Notes: generated by a model from the sequence alone, not told the origin. A stretch of DNA of 64,000 nt from Aldehydirespirator sp965116195 (GCA_965116195.1 OZ220491.1:1302001-1366000), one strand, 5' to 3'. Positions 35,749-48,486 are shown, counted from the first letter of the stretch. Numbers and translations: made by a program.

Positions 35749-36975
35749 ATGGACCAGGCGCTGAACCCGTACACGCCGCATGCTGGTGCGAGTCCGCCGG
35801 CTCTCATCGGCCGAGGGGCTGAGTTGGAGGCGTTTGATCTGCTGCTCCGGCGACTGGCAAATGGCTACACCGAGCAGTCGTTGATCGTGGTAGGGCTTCG
35901 CGGCGTGGGCAAGACAGTGTTGTTGCGCGAGTTCCGACAAATAGCGCTGACGCAGAAGTGGCAGGTCATTGATATTGAGGTGTCGAAGCGGGATGACAAT
36001 CAGTTTCGGAAAGACCTTGCTCTCGAAGCACGCAGGGCGTTGTACGGTTTTGCGCCACGCAAGAAATGGACCGAAAAGACAATACGCGCCGCGTCACTTC
36101 TCAAGTCATTCAGCCTGAGCATTGATCCTGAGGGTAAGTTCACAATCGGTATAGATCGAGAGCCGCTGGAAGGATATGCTGATAGCGGATATCTCAAATA
36201 TGACCTACGGGACCTACTGGTCGGACTTGGAGAGGCTGCAAAGGACAAAAAAACTGGAGTGATGCTACTGATTGATGAATTTCACTTTCTACCGTTCTCC
36301 AAGATGGAGGCGCTCATAGAGGCACTACACAAGACAGTGCAAGAAAACTTGCCCATCGTTATTGCCGCTGCTGGTTTGCCCCAGATTCACGAACTTGTTG
36401 GTGAGGCCAGAACATACGCAGAGCGACTCTTCAAGTTTTCAGAGATTGGAACCTTCGAGCGTTCAGAGTCGGCCAGCGTATTGCGAGAGCCGGCAGAGAA
36501 GTTGGGAGTGAGCTATAGCGAAGCGGCTGCTGATCACGCTTTTGCCTTCACCAAAGGCTACCCGTTCTTTCTCCAAGAGTTTGGGCGAGCTTCGTGGGAC
36601 CTGTCCAAGGGTCCCGAGATCACGGGTGAAGATGCCGTGGTTGCTCAGGCAAAGGTCGAAGAAAAGCTGGACTCCGGGTTCTTCAAGGTTCGACTGGAAC
36701 GGACTACTGAGCTTCAAAGGGCGTATCTGCGGGCGATGGCGGAACTGGGGCCCGAGCCACAACTTGCAAAAGAGGTGGCGAGTCTGCTGAATCGAACATC
36801 CGTTCAGTGTGGGGCCATCCGCAAGCAGTTGATTGACAAGGGCCTTTTGTATGCCACTGAACATGGCTATGCGGCTTTCACTGTCCCCCAGTTCGACAGG
36901 TACTTGAAGCGTGCCATCCCTGAGCTGATTGATGTGCCCGTTCGCAGACACCGCTGCGACTGCCCAGCCGTGTGA
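35749..36975 (+). CDS. Orphan AAA/STAND-type ATPase
   Basis: 408 aa. Walker A GLRGVGKT (about 49-56), Walker B VMLLIDEFHF (about 172-181), AAAGLPQ sensor region, and a C-terminal winged-helix-like domain (SVQCGAIRKQLIDKGLLY). This is the archaeal-ATPase (PF01637-like) form, often found in accessory regions. GC content appears lower than in neighbouring core genes, suggesting transfer. No partner gene is adjacent; function is unknown. Confidence 0.83.
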   Translation: MDQALNPYTPHAGASPPALIGRGAELEAFDLLLRRLANGYTEQSLIVVGLRGVGKTVLLREFRQIALTQKWQVIDIEVSKRDDNQFRKDLALEARRALYGFAPRKKWTEKTIRAASLLKSFSLSIDPEGKFTIGIDREPLEGYADSGYLKYDLRDLLVGLGEAAKDKKTGVMLLIDEFHFLPFSKMEALIEALHKTVQENLPIVIAAAGLPQIHELVGEARTYAERLFKFSEIGTFERSESASVLREPAEKLGVSYSEAAADHAFAFTKGYPFFLQEFGRASWDLSKGPEITGEDAVVAQAKVEEKLDSGFFKVRLERTTELQRAYLRAMAELGPEPQLAKEVASLLNRTSVQCGAIRKQLIDKGLLYATEHGYAAFTVPQFDRYLKRAIPELIDVPVRRHRCDCPAV

Positions 36976-37039
36976 TCAAGGTGTACGCCAGGCGTTGGGC
37001 TTGGATGTGGGTCCGTGTGAAGTAGGGTGTTGGTCCGTG

Positions 37040-37115
37040 CGAGTGACGAAACCGCTGTAAAAGCACGACCTATCACAAGTCTGTGGGAGTGACGAAACCG
37101 CTGTAAAGCACGACC
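37040..37115. repeat. Boundary repeat downstream of surface gene A
   Basis: GAGTGACGAAACCGCTGTAA occurs at about 37040 and 37085. Related GAATGACGAAACTGCTGTCA occurs at about 41732 and 46159. These copies border the two surface-gene units and may be where duplication occurred. Confidence 0.7.
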
Positions 37116-37141
37116 CATGCCCGTAGCTGGCACCGTTGTGG

Positions 37142-40813
<3,672 letters not shown>

Positions 40814-40816
40814 AAA

Positions 40817-40835
40817 GGGGGGGGGGGGGGGGGGG
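40817..40835. repeat. Poly-G/C tract of 19 nt at the start of surface gene A
   Basis: A pure run of 19 G on the plus strand (C on the coding strand) lies between the leader ATG (40872) and the main frame. Distance from ATG to the main-frame GTG (40810) is 62 nt, so the two are out of frame; 20 or 17 C would join them. Confidence 0.9.
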
Positions 40836-40869
40836 CCGCAGCCTCAAGGCATGAACCGTGATCCTGTGC

Positions 40870-40954
40870 CATCAGACACTCCTTCTCTACCGTGGCGCGA
40901 AGCCCACCTCGTGGGGCCAAGGCCAACAACCTCTGCTTGACGACCGCCACTATA
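40870..40954 (-). promoter_or_regulatory. Leader of surface gene A: -10-like box, ribosome binding site, ATG
   Basis: Minus strand: TATAGT at 40954-40949, a GC-rich leader able to fold, AGAAGGAG and then ATG at 40872. The same layout occurs upstream of surface gene B. Confidence 0.65.
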
Positions 40955-41076
40955 GCACGGCACCCACCCCGACGCGACTACAACCGCAACGCAACTACAC
41001 GCCAGCAGGTCCGACCCCCTTTCGGTTGGCGAGACGGCAACACCTGTCCACATCTCTTGACAGGGACCGGGTCAAG

Positions 41077-41095
41077 CCTCTCACGGCGGTGAGAG
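41077..41095 (-). terminator. Hairpin after the ung pseudogene
   Basis: CCTCTCAC-GGCG-GTGAGAG forms a stem-loop without a clear T run. A nearly identical hairpin (44960-44979) follows the intact ung. Confidence 0.4.
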
Positions 41096-41096
41096 C

Positions 41097-41548
41097 TGAC
41101 CACCTGTGTCACCTCATCGGTGAAACGCTCCCAGCCCATACCTTGACGGCTGGCAGCCCGATGGGCCCGCACCGTCAACGTGGCGTTGAGCAACAGCACC
41201 CCTTGACGAACCCAGTGCCTGCAGCGAACCGTGCTCGGGGACGGGAGCACCGATGTCGTCGTGCAACTCGCTGAAGATGTTCACCAACGACGGCGGCTTG
41301 GCCACCCACGGTCGCACCGAAAAGCACAACCCGTGAGCCTGGCGCGGCCCGTGATAGGGATCCTGTCCCAGTATCAACACCCTGACCGACGCATAAGACG
41401 TCAGATGAAGAGCCGCGAAAACCTCCTCCTGCGGCGGAAAAACCTGATGAAGCGTGCGCTCGTCACGCACGAAATCCTGCAGATCCTCCCAGTACTCCTT
41501 TTCGAATTCACCCCGAAGCAACGGGTTCCAGTCGGTCCTGGGTGCCAT
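41097..41548 (-). pseudogene. Uracil-DNA glycosylase pseudogene (duplicate of ung)
   Basis: It begins MAPRTDWNPLLRGEFEKEYW and keeps GQDPYHG, but compared with the intact copy at 45049 it has one extra C near 41218, which shifts the frame. After GWERFTDEV it jumps to unrelated sequence, losing about 60 residues with HPSPLSA. It cannot encode an active enzyme. It lies upstream of surface gene A exactly as ung lies upstream of gene B. Confidence 0.88.
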
Positions 41549-41729
41549 GGCACCACAGTAGACCGCCGCCAGACCGCCCCGCCATGTCGCCCGCCGCCAA
41601 ACGTGCCACCGCTAGACCGCGCCGCCGCTGGGCCACCTCGCCGCCAAGTGGGACGAGTACCCGCGATGCCGGCACACTCCACGGACTCGTCTTTGAAGGC
41701 CCGCAGCGAACTCTGCTTCCAAAGTCGGT

Positions 41730-41893
41730 GCGAATGACGAAACTGCTGTCAAGCACGACCACATCGTAGTTGGCACAGTTCCGATTAGTTGGGTAGTTGG
41801 AGTTTGAATACGTTCACGTTTTCGTTGAAGGTGACAAGCACGACCATGTCGTAGTTGGCACAGTTTCGATTAGTTGGGTAGTTGGAGTTTGTA
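41730..41893. repeat. Boundary repeat with duplicated 3' end of surface gene B
   Basis: GATTAGTTGGGTAGTTGGAG occurs at about 41783 and 41867, period about 84 bp. The second copy is the C-terminus of gene B; the first is an echo of that gene end. TCGTAGTTGGCACAGTT is also doubled. Confidence 0.85.
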
Positions 41894-44506
41894 TGTGGTT
41901 GTGTCTTGGTCAAGTGTGGTGCCGATTTTGTCGGACCATGTCCATATGGTGATGTTTCGGCCTGCTGTGTTGGGTATGGTGAGTTCGGCGTTGCCTTTCG
42001 CGTCGGTTTTCGGGTCGGCTGTGTCTGTCCGGCATTTGGTGGTGCCTCGTTTGATGGGATTGACTTTTGCGGTGCATGCACCCTGATCATCAAACGCCTC
42101 ATCCTCGTCGCCGGTGTCTGCATAAAAGCCGTCAATAACCTGAGCGGGTACTGGTTGGAATTCGCTGTCGCGCACAGACACGACTATGGTGCGACCATCA
42201 GCCTGCGCGGTCAACCCTTCCGGACGCACGTTGGTATGCGCGAGCATGCGTGTTATGAACGCTGCTGCGTGTTTGCGGGGCACGGTTCCGTCCGGGTCAA
42301 ACATTGACCTGTCACCAGCGCTGCCCGTTGTCAATCCCAGTTCGTAGGCGTAGCTGACCAGATCATCATCTGTTTGGAGCAGGTCTGTACGGGTGTCGTC
42401 AAAGTAGTCAATCCTGTTCGCAGCCAGTTTCAGGCTGCCGTCTTGGTTGAACAAATCCGGGCTCAGCAAACGCAACAGCCCTATCAACGCTGACACCATT
42501 TCCAGACGCGTCGCCGGTCGGTCCGGTTCAAACATACTACCGGTCACACCGGTGAGGACCTTGTGGTGCGTCAACACCCCTATCGCCTCACGACGTTCCT
42601 CACCCAAACCTGTCATGTCATCAAAGCCGGTGGCACCGTCACCTGCCAAATCCAACCCGGCAATCTTCGCGGCACGGTGCAACATCAACGCCAACTGCGA
42701 ACGCGTCACCAACCCAGCCGGATCAAACCGCTCCGCAGCCTTACCAACAACAATCCCGTAATAGGCCAAACAATTGACCGCGTCCTCAGCACCCAAACCC
42801 CCAACATCACCAAACCCCGCATCACCCAACGCCTCACCAACACACGCCGAAAACACCGGCAACACATCAGCCACACCCCCGTCACCAACCCGCTCCGGCA
42901 CAACCCGAACCACAGTAGTAGTCGTAGTAGCAACAGTAGTGGTGGGAGCAGGAACAACAGGAGCAGCCGGAGCAGTGGGAGTGGTGACAACCGCGGACGG
43001 CCTAGTTGTAGTAGTCGTAGTTGTTGTGGTGGTGGTGGTTGCTGAGGGTTGGGTAGGCGTAACTGACACTGCGTCAGACGCGGCGCTGTTGCCGTTGCTG
43101 CTCTTGGCTCGAATCTGGAACATATAGCTCACACCACCATCCAAGCCCGTCACAGTATGAGAAATCGTATCAGCATCCGAACCGGAGATGTCGGCCCAAT
43201 CAACCCAGGCATCGGTACCCTTCTTCTGACGATACTGATAACCAGTAATCATGGCATCATCAGGGTCAGTCCACGACAAACTCGCCGACCCCGCACCCGC
43301 CGTACCAGAAAGCCCAGACGGTTTCGCAGGAACAGTCGTAGTAGTAGTAGTAGTCGTAGTAGTAGTAGTCGTCGTAGTGGTAGTCGTTGTCGTAGTGGTA
43401 GTCGTTGTGGGAAGCGTGACTGATGCGGTATCGGATTCTGGGCTGTTGCCAGTAACACTTTGAGCACGAATCTGGAACCGGTACATCACACCAGCATCCA
43501 AACCAGTCACAGTATGAGAAACAGTACTAGCATCTGAACTGGCTATATCAGTCCAATCACCCCAACCAGCATTACCCCTCCTCTGACGATACTGATACCC
43601 AGTAATCGCATCATCATCAGGATCAGTCCACAACAAACTCGCCGACCCCGCACCCGCCGCGCCGGAAAACCCGGACGGTTTCCCAGGAGGAGCATTCTCA
43701 CCATCATCATCAACAACAAAAACCTGCAAAACCCCTTGCACTGAACTGAACCCATTAGCAGAAAGCCAATCAGCATGCACAGGCATTATTTCAGTTTGGG
43801 CTTCTTCAGTGGTGTCACCAATAACACTGAAGGTCAGCGTCGCTGACTGTTGCCCCTTGGCTATAGTCAAAGTGTTCCCGTTGGGATAACAAACATCAGC
43901 ACCAGCAGGACTAGGCGAAGTACAAGAAGTAGCCGCCGTCACATTGGTGTTGTCAGTCGCCGTACCAGTACCAGAAAGGCGACTCAACGTGACAGTCATA
44001 TCTGCAGTGGCTGGAGAACTCGCAGGAAGTAACTTGACGGTAACAGTAATGTCTCGCCTACCCGAGTTGCCCTCAATCACTCGCGCAGGAACGGCCGACA
44101 CCTCAAACGATCTCGTATTGAGAAGGCTGACGGTCTTCCATAGCGCGCCGGGCCCGTTACTGTTTACTGCTCGGAGTTGCATGTAAGTCTGACCACTTGA
44201 CATCAAATGGTATGAAGTTGTCTTGGCATCAGAACCAGGAATATCAGTCCAAGTCCCTGCACCTTCACTCGCGCCCCACCTGTACTGGTACTTCGTAATC
44301 GAAGGATCGCCCGGATCGTTCCAGACGAGGGCAAACCCATCATGAAGCGGAACATCAACAACGTTCGAGGGTGCCGCAGGCACCGAACCACCCTGACCGG
44401 CAGTTGTGGAAACCAACCCGAGACTCGCCGCCTGCAAGCCAGCTACGACCAGCAACCCCCAACCAAAGAAACGGAACCTACCCACACCAACACGCTTCCT
44501 CGACAC
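41870..44506 (-). CDS. Secreted FN3/SLH-like surface protein B, out of phase with its leader ATG
   Basis: 878 aa paralogue of protein A. Same signal-type N-terminus, then FN3 modules, one Calx-beta-like module, poly-Thr linkers, three SLH-like repeats and the same C-terminal Ig-like domain ending YKLQLPN. It lacks one FN3, one Calx-beta and the cadherin-like module found in A. It starts at GTG 44506 beside a 17-C tract. The strong ribosome binding site and ATG (44567) are out of frame; 16 or 19 C would join them. Confidence 0.88.
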   Translation of the reverse strand: MSRKRVGVGRFRFFGWGLLVVAGLQAASLGLVSTTAGQGGSVPAAPSNVVDVPLHDGFALVWNDPGDPSITKYQYRWGASEGAGTWTDIPGSDAKTTSYHLMSSGQTYMQLRAVNSNGPGALWKTVSLLNTRSFEVSAVPARVIEGNSGRRDITVTVKLLPASSPATADMTVTLSRLSGTGTATDNTNVTAATSCTSPSPAGADVCYPNGNTLTIAKGQQSATLTFSVIGDTTEEAQTEIMPVHADWLSANGFSSVQGVLQVFVVDDDGENAPPGKPSGFSGAAGAGSASLLWTDPDDDAITGYQYRQRRGNAGWGDWTDIASSDASTVSHTVTGLDAGVMYRFQIRAQSVTGNSPESDTASVTLPTTTTTTTTTTTTTTTTTTTTTTTTTVPAKPSGLSGTAGAGSASLSWTDPDDAMITGYQYRQKKGTDAWVDWADISGSDADTISHTVTGLDGGVSYMFQIRAKSSNGNSAASDAVSVTPTQPSATTTTTTTTTTTTRPSAVVTTPTAPAAPVVPAPTTTVATTTTTVVRVVPERVGDGGVADVLPVFSACVGEALGDAGFGDVGGLGAEDAVNCLAYYGIVVGKAAERFDPAGLVTRSQLALMLHRAAKIAGLDLAGDGATGFDDMTGLGEERREAIGVLTHHKVLTGVTGSMFEPDRPATRLEMVSALIGLLRLLSPDLFNQDGSLKLAANRIDYFDDTRTDLLQTDDDLVSYAYELGLTTGSAGDRSMFDPDGTVPRKHAAAFITRMLAHTNVRPEGLTAQADGRTIVVSVRDSEFQPVPAQVIDGFYADTGDEDEAFDDQGACTAKVNPIKRGTTKCRTDTADPKTDAKGNAELTIPNTAGRNITIWTWSDKIGTTLDQDTTTYKLQLPN
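43336..43410 (-). repeat. Trinucleotide repeat coding poly-Thr linker (gene B)
   Basis: GTA/GTC/GTG runs encode about 25 consecutive Thr. Another run is near 43005-43042. In-frame expansion or contraction would change linker length. Confidence 0.82.
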
Positions 44507-44509
44507 CCA

Positions 44510-44526
44510 GGGGGGGGGGGGGGGGG
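44510..44526. repeat. Poly-G/C tract of 17 nt at the start of surface gene B
   Basis: Pure run of 17 G on the plus strand. ATG 44567 to GTG 44506 is 61 nt, so out of frame as assembled. Loss of one C or gain of two would fuse leader and signal peptide. Confidence 0.9.
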
Positions 44527-44564
44527 TGTACCGCAGCCTCGAAGCGTGAACCGTGATGCTGTGC

Positions 44565-44651
44565 CATCAGACACTCCTTCTCTACCGTGGCGCGAAGCCC
44601 ACCTCGTGGGGCCAAGGCCAACAACCTCTTGTTTACCGAAGCCACACTATA
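44565..44651 (-). promoter_or_regulatory. Leader of surface gene B: -10-like box, ribosome binding site, ATG
   Basis: TATAGT at 44651-44646, then the leader shared almost exactly with gene A, AGAAGGAG and ATG at 44567. Confidence 0.65.
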
Positions 44652-44959
44652 GACCACCACCACCCCAGCGCAACCACAACCCACCAACTAGCACAGCGCA
44701 CATGCGAGATCAAGATCCCCCGGTGCTTCCGGCAAGACCCCCGAGCGCAATCACAACCGACCGGTTGACCAGGGCAGCGCTCCCTCACCAGCCAGCAGTT
44801 GTCCTTGAGTTCGCTGCCATAGCCGTAGTTGCCCACGCCAGCACTGCTGGGGCACAACCCTGTGACACGGCACCAACAACGGGAAGGGATTGCGAGCCAT
44901 CGCCGTGCCCCCAGCGCCCGTGACGACCGCACCCTGAGCCAGTACCGACATCACGCCCG
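44652..44959. other. Gap between surface gene B leader and ung, no gene seen
   Basis: About 300 bp with only short shadow frames. No recognised feature apart from the hairpin at its right edge. Confidence 0.5.
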
Positions 44960-44979
44960 CCTCTTACGGCGGTGAGAGG
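44960..44979 (-). terminator. Hairpin downstream of ung
   Basis: CCTCTTAC-GGCG-GTGAGAGG stem-loop 69 bp after the ung stop. No T run; possible terminator or RNA-processing site. Confidence 0.4.
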
Positions 44980-45048
44980 CCGACAACTTGGGTGCCATGT
45001 GCGATTGCTGAATGGCGACCCTGACAACCAACTGCGGCTGATCAGAGC

Positions 45049-45732
45049 TCAGAGTTCTGAGGGCAACTCCGGGATGGCCCAGTCCACCGGCTCACGTCCA
45101 GCAGCAACCAAGGCGGTGTTGGCCCGACTGAACGGGCGACTACCGAAGAAGCCTCCCCTGGCAGACAGCGGCGAGGGGTGCGCCGACTCAATGATCGTGT
45201 GGCGGGAAGTGTCCACCAGAGACTTCTTGCGACGCGCTGAGGCACCCCACAGGATGAACACAACCATCTCAGCCTTGTCGTTGACCACCTGTATCACCTC
45301 ATCGGTGAAACGCTCCCAGCCCATACCTTGATGACTGGCAGCCCGATGGGCCCGCACCGTCAACGTGGCGTTGAGCAACAGCACCCCCTGACGAGCCCAG
45401 TGCTGCAGCGAACCGTGATCGGGGACGGGAGCACCGATGTCGTCGCGCAACTCGTTGAAGATGTTCACCAACGACGGCGGCTTGGCCACCCCCGGTCGCA
45501 CCGAGAAGCACAACCCGTGAGCCTGGCGCGGCCCGTGATAGGGATCCTGTCCCAGTATCAAAACCTTGACCGACGCATAAGATGTCAGGTGAAGAGCCGC
45601 AAAAACCTCCTCCTGAGGCGGAAAAACCTCGTGAAGCGTGCGCTCGTCACGCACAAAATCCTGCAGCTCCTTCCAGTACCCCTTCTCGAATTCGCCCCGA
45701 AGCAACGGGTTCCAGTCAGTCCTGGGTGCCAT
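45049..45732 (-). CDS. ung: Uracil-DNA glycosylase
   Basis: Removes uracil from DNA, first step of base-excision repair. 227 aa: GQDPYHG at 61-67 with catalytic Asp63, LLLNATLTV, and HPSPLSA near residue 186. Start ATG at 45732 gives MAPRTDWNPLL. The open frame continues 211 codons further upstream through a minisatellite and a surface-protein remnant; that extension is not part of the enzyme. Same strand and position relative to surface gene B as the pseudogene has to gene A. Confidence 0.95.
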   Translation of the reverse strand: MAPRTDWNPLLRGEFEKGYWKELQDFVRDERTLHEVFPPQEEVFAALHLTSYASVKVLILGQDPYHGPRQAHGLCFSVRPGVAKPPSLVNIFNELRDDIGAPVPDHGSLQHWARQGVLLLNATLTVRAHRAASHQGMGWERFTDEVIQVVNDKAEMVVFILWGASARRKKSLVDTSRHTIIESAHPSPLSARGGFFGSRPFSRANTALVAAGREPVDWAIPELPSEL

Positions 45733-45749
45733 GGAACCACAGTAGACCG

Positions 45750-46075
45750 TCGTGCGCCGTCCCGCCCCCAGACCGCCCCCGCTAGGTCGCCCCGCCGCCA
45801 AAACGCGCCCTTGCTGGACCGCCTCGCCGCCGCTGGGCCACCTCGCCGCCAGACCGTGCCCGTGCTGGACCGCGCCGCCGCCAGACCGTGCCCGTGCTAG
45901 ACCGCCCCGCCAGGTCGCCCCGCCGCCAGACCGTGCCCGTGCTGGACCGCGCCGCCGCTGGGCCACCTCGCCGCCAGACCGTGCCCGTGCTGGACCGCCC
46001 CGCCGCCAGACCGTGCCCGTGCTGGACCGCCCCGCCGCCAGACTGCGCCTTCGCCGGACCACCTGGCCGCCAGGT
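45750..46075. repeat. GC-rich minisatellite upstream of ung
   Basis: About ten imperfect copies of a 25-50-bp unit containing GCCAGACCGTGCCCGTGCTG. The pseudogene copy has a much shorter version (41560-41650). It separates ung from the surface-protein remnant. Confidence 0.85.
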
Positions 46076-46195
46076 GGGACGAATACCCGCGATGCTGGAA
46101 CACTCCACGGACTCGTCTTTGAAGGCCCCCAGCGAACTCTGCCTCCAAAGTCGGTGCGAATGACGAAACTGCTGTCAAGCACGAACACATCGTAG

Positions 46196-46387
46196 TTGAC
46201 CCCGACGAGGATCATGTGCTGTGTGAGCACACCGATCGCCTCACGACGTTCCTCACCCAAACCTGCTATGTCATCAAAACCGGTGGCACCGTCACCTGCC
46301 AAGTCCAACCCAGCGATCTTCGCGGCACGATGCAACATCAACGCCAACTGCGAACGCGTCACCAACCCAGCGGGATCAAACCGCTAG
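46196..46387 (-). pseudogene. Remnant of a third surface-protein gene (SLH region)
   Basis: Encodes VTRSQLALMLHRAAKIAGLDL and GLGEERREAIGVLT, nearly identical to the SLH part of proteins A and B. Both ends break into unrelated sequence. It implies that the surface-gene/ung unit once had at least three copies. Confidence 0.87.
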
Positions 46388-46399
46388 ACCGTGTCGCCG

Positions 46400-47611
46400 C
46401 TAGGTGGGACGAGTACCCACGATGCTGGCACGCTCCATGGTGCGGATGCTGGGGTAATAGTCGCTGGCGGCATAATGCTGCACCGAGCGATTGTCCCAGA
46501 ACACGACCGTGTCCGGTGCCCAACGCACCCGGTACTGGTACTCGACGACACCGGCCTGTTTGGCCAGATACTTGACCAACTCGACGCTCTCATCGTCGTC
46601 CATGCCCTCGATATGAGACGTGAAATAGCAGTTGACGAAGATCAGCTTGCGGCCTGTGTGGGGGTGTGTACACACCACCGGATGACGTGCTGGCGGGTAG
46701 CGGGCACGAAACTCCTCCATCATGCCGTCGGGCACCTGATGGCTGAAGGCGATCATGAAGTCGTGTACCGCCACGAGGTCGTCAATACGTTCCCTGGTGG
46801 CGTCGTCCAGTCCGTCATAAGCAGCGGCCATGTCCGCAAACAGGGTGTCACCACCGGTGGCGGGAACGCTGACGGCATGCAGGATGGCTCCCATTGACGG
46901 AACCTCGCGCCAGGTGACATCGTGATGCCAGCCGTTCTCGAACCCACCGGTGTCGGCACCCTTCTCGAAGCGAACCAACTCGGGGTGCTCATCGTTGCCG
47001 GTTATGAACGGATGGATCTCCAACTCACCGAAGCGCCGCGCAAAGTTCACGTGTTGTGACGAGTTGACAGGTTGATCACGCATCACCAGCACCTTGTAGT
47101 CAAGCAAGGCCTGACGTATCTCGCTGATGACCTCATCTGCCAACTCGGTACGCAGATCAATGCCGCTCACCTCGGCCCCCAACGTGGCCCCCTGAGGCAC
47201 AACGGTGATATGTTCAAACGACGGGTTGGCCAACCGGTTGCGCTCCTCGGCCAGGTGCAACCATGGTCCCAGATCAAGCCCGTAACGGTCAATGCGCACC
47301 CTTTGAGGCTTGACATGGGCTGCCGGATCTGTAGTCCCCGCCCGCTCTTTGGAGCCTGCCGGATCTGAAGTCCCTACCGGATCGGTGGTTCCTGACTGTT
47401 TCGGGGTACGTACCGGATCGGTGGTTCCTGCCTGTCCGGTAGCCGCTGCCTGTTCAATACCTGCCTGCTCGGGATTCCCTGCCGGATCTGTGGTCACCGC
47501 CTGTTCTGTCTCCGCCGGTTTTGGGGTCACAGCCTGTTTGACACCTGGAACCTCTGCGTCACGGTTGACGGAAACGCCGTCTGTGGGCGCTTCGGTGGTG
47601 GATTTCAGCAT
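46400..47611 (-). CDS. TauD/TfdA-family Fe(II)/2-oxoglutarate dioxygenase
   Basis: 403 aa. Iron ligands WHHDVTW (His229, Asp231) and the distal His in NRSVQHYA (about 380), with the 2-oxoglutarate Arg in RTMERAS. Residues 15-100 are an Ala/Thr/Pro/Gly repeat region (GTTDPVGTSDPAG-like) absent from relatives; the real start may be GTG near residue 105 (VRIDRYGLD). The family hydroxylates sulfonates, aryloxy acids and similar compounds; substrate not determined. Divergent from the zinc ABC ATPase with only 23 bp between starts. Confidence 0.9.
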   Translation of the reverse strand: MLKSTTEAPTDGVSVNRDAEVPGVKQAVTPKPAETEQAVTTDPAGNPEQAGIEQAAATGQAGTTDPVRTPKQSGTTDPVGTSDPAGSKERAGTTDPAAHVKPQRVRIDRYGLDLGPWLHLAEERNRLANPSFEHITVVPQGATLGAEVSGIDLRTELADEVISEIRQALLDYKVLVMRDQPVNSSQHVNFARRFGELEIHPFITGNDEHPELVRFEKGADTGGFENGWHHDVTWREVPSMGAILHAVSVPATGGDTLFADMAAAYDGLDDATRERIDDLVAVHDFMIAFSHQVPDGMMEEFRARYPPARHPVVCTHPHTGRKLIFVNCYFTSHIEGMDDDESVELVKYLAKQAGVVEYQYRVRWAPDTVVFWDNRSVQHYAASDYYPSIRTMERASIVGTRPT

Positions 47612-47634
47612 GCAGGGAATATAGCATCCGGCAC

Positions 47635-48486
47635 ATGGTCAACTCCGTTTCGGTTGAGAACCTGACCGTCAGATTTGACACCGTGACGGCTCTGTCAGAT
47701 GTCACCCACACCTTCAGGCCGGGCACCACCACGGCTGTCATGGGAGTCAACGGTGCCGGCAAAACAGTCATGTTGGAGTGCCTGGCCGGCTTGCTGAAGC
47801 CAACCGCAGGAACCATCTGCTGCCCTCCCCAACGACTCGCCTACGTGTCACAGCATCTGCCCAGGAACTGGATGCCGATTACCGCCGGTGAGGTGATGGC
47901 GATGGGCCGCTATGGCCGCCACGGCCGCCACGGCAGGGTCAGGATGTTTCGCCGGATGGGTGCCAGGGACCGTGCCGCCGTGCATGATGCCGGTGAACTC
48001 CTCGCCGTGGCCCAACTCAAGGACTGCTGCTTCAGCACTCTGAGCGGGGGCCAGCAGCAACGTGTCAGGATTGCGCAGGTGCTGGCAGGTGAACCCGAGT
48101 TGATAATGCTTGATGAACCCGTCACGGGTTTGGACATTCCCAGCCAGGAACGCATCCTGGAAGTGATCAAGCAGTACGCAGAGCGTGGGGCTGTCGTGAT
48201 CATAACCAGTCACCATCTCAACGAGGCACGGCATTGTGACTCTGTTGTGCTGTTGGCAAACAGGCTGGTTGCGTCGGGGGCGTCAGGTGAGGTGCTCACA
48301 CCTGACCGATTGCGAGCGACCTTCGGGGAGCGACTGCTTGATGATCACACTGCCGACGGCAACGGTCAGGAGGTGATGCTGCTGGACGACCACGGCTGTG
48401 ACCGACACAATGACCACGACCCCTACGGCCACCATGGTCGTCCCGTTCGTCGCCACGACACCGCACTCAGCCACGCCAGCGACTAG
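47635..48486 (+). CDS. znuC: Zinc/manganese ABC transporter ATP-binding protein with His-rich tail
   Basis: 283 aa. Walker A GVNGAGKT (37-44), signature LSGGQQQR (136-143), Walker B LIMLDEP (156-162), and switch-region SHH. The sequence resembles ZnuC/MntB-type ATPases. The C-terminal 45 residues are His/Asp-rich (HGCDRHNDHDPYGHHGR), suggesting metal sensing or binding. It is about 18 kb from znuA and znuB, which lack an ATPase, so it is their probable partner. Confidence 0.87.
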   Translation: MVNSVSVENLTVRFDTVTALSDVTHTFRPGTTTAVMGVNGAGKTVMLECLAGLLKPTAGTICCPPQRLAYVSQHLPRNWMPITAGEVMAMGRYGRHGRHGRVRMFRRMGARDRAAVHDAGELLAVAQLKDCCFSTLSGGQQQRVRIAQVLAGEPELIMLDEPVTGLDIPSQERILEVIKQYAERGAVVIITSHHLNEARHCDSVVLLANRLVASGASGEVLTPDRLRATFGERLLDDHTADGNGQEVMLLDDHGCDRHNDHDPYGHHGRPVRRHDTALSHASD

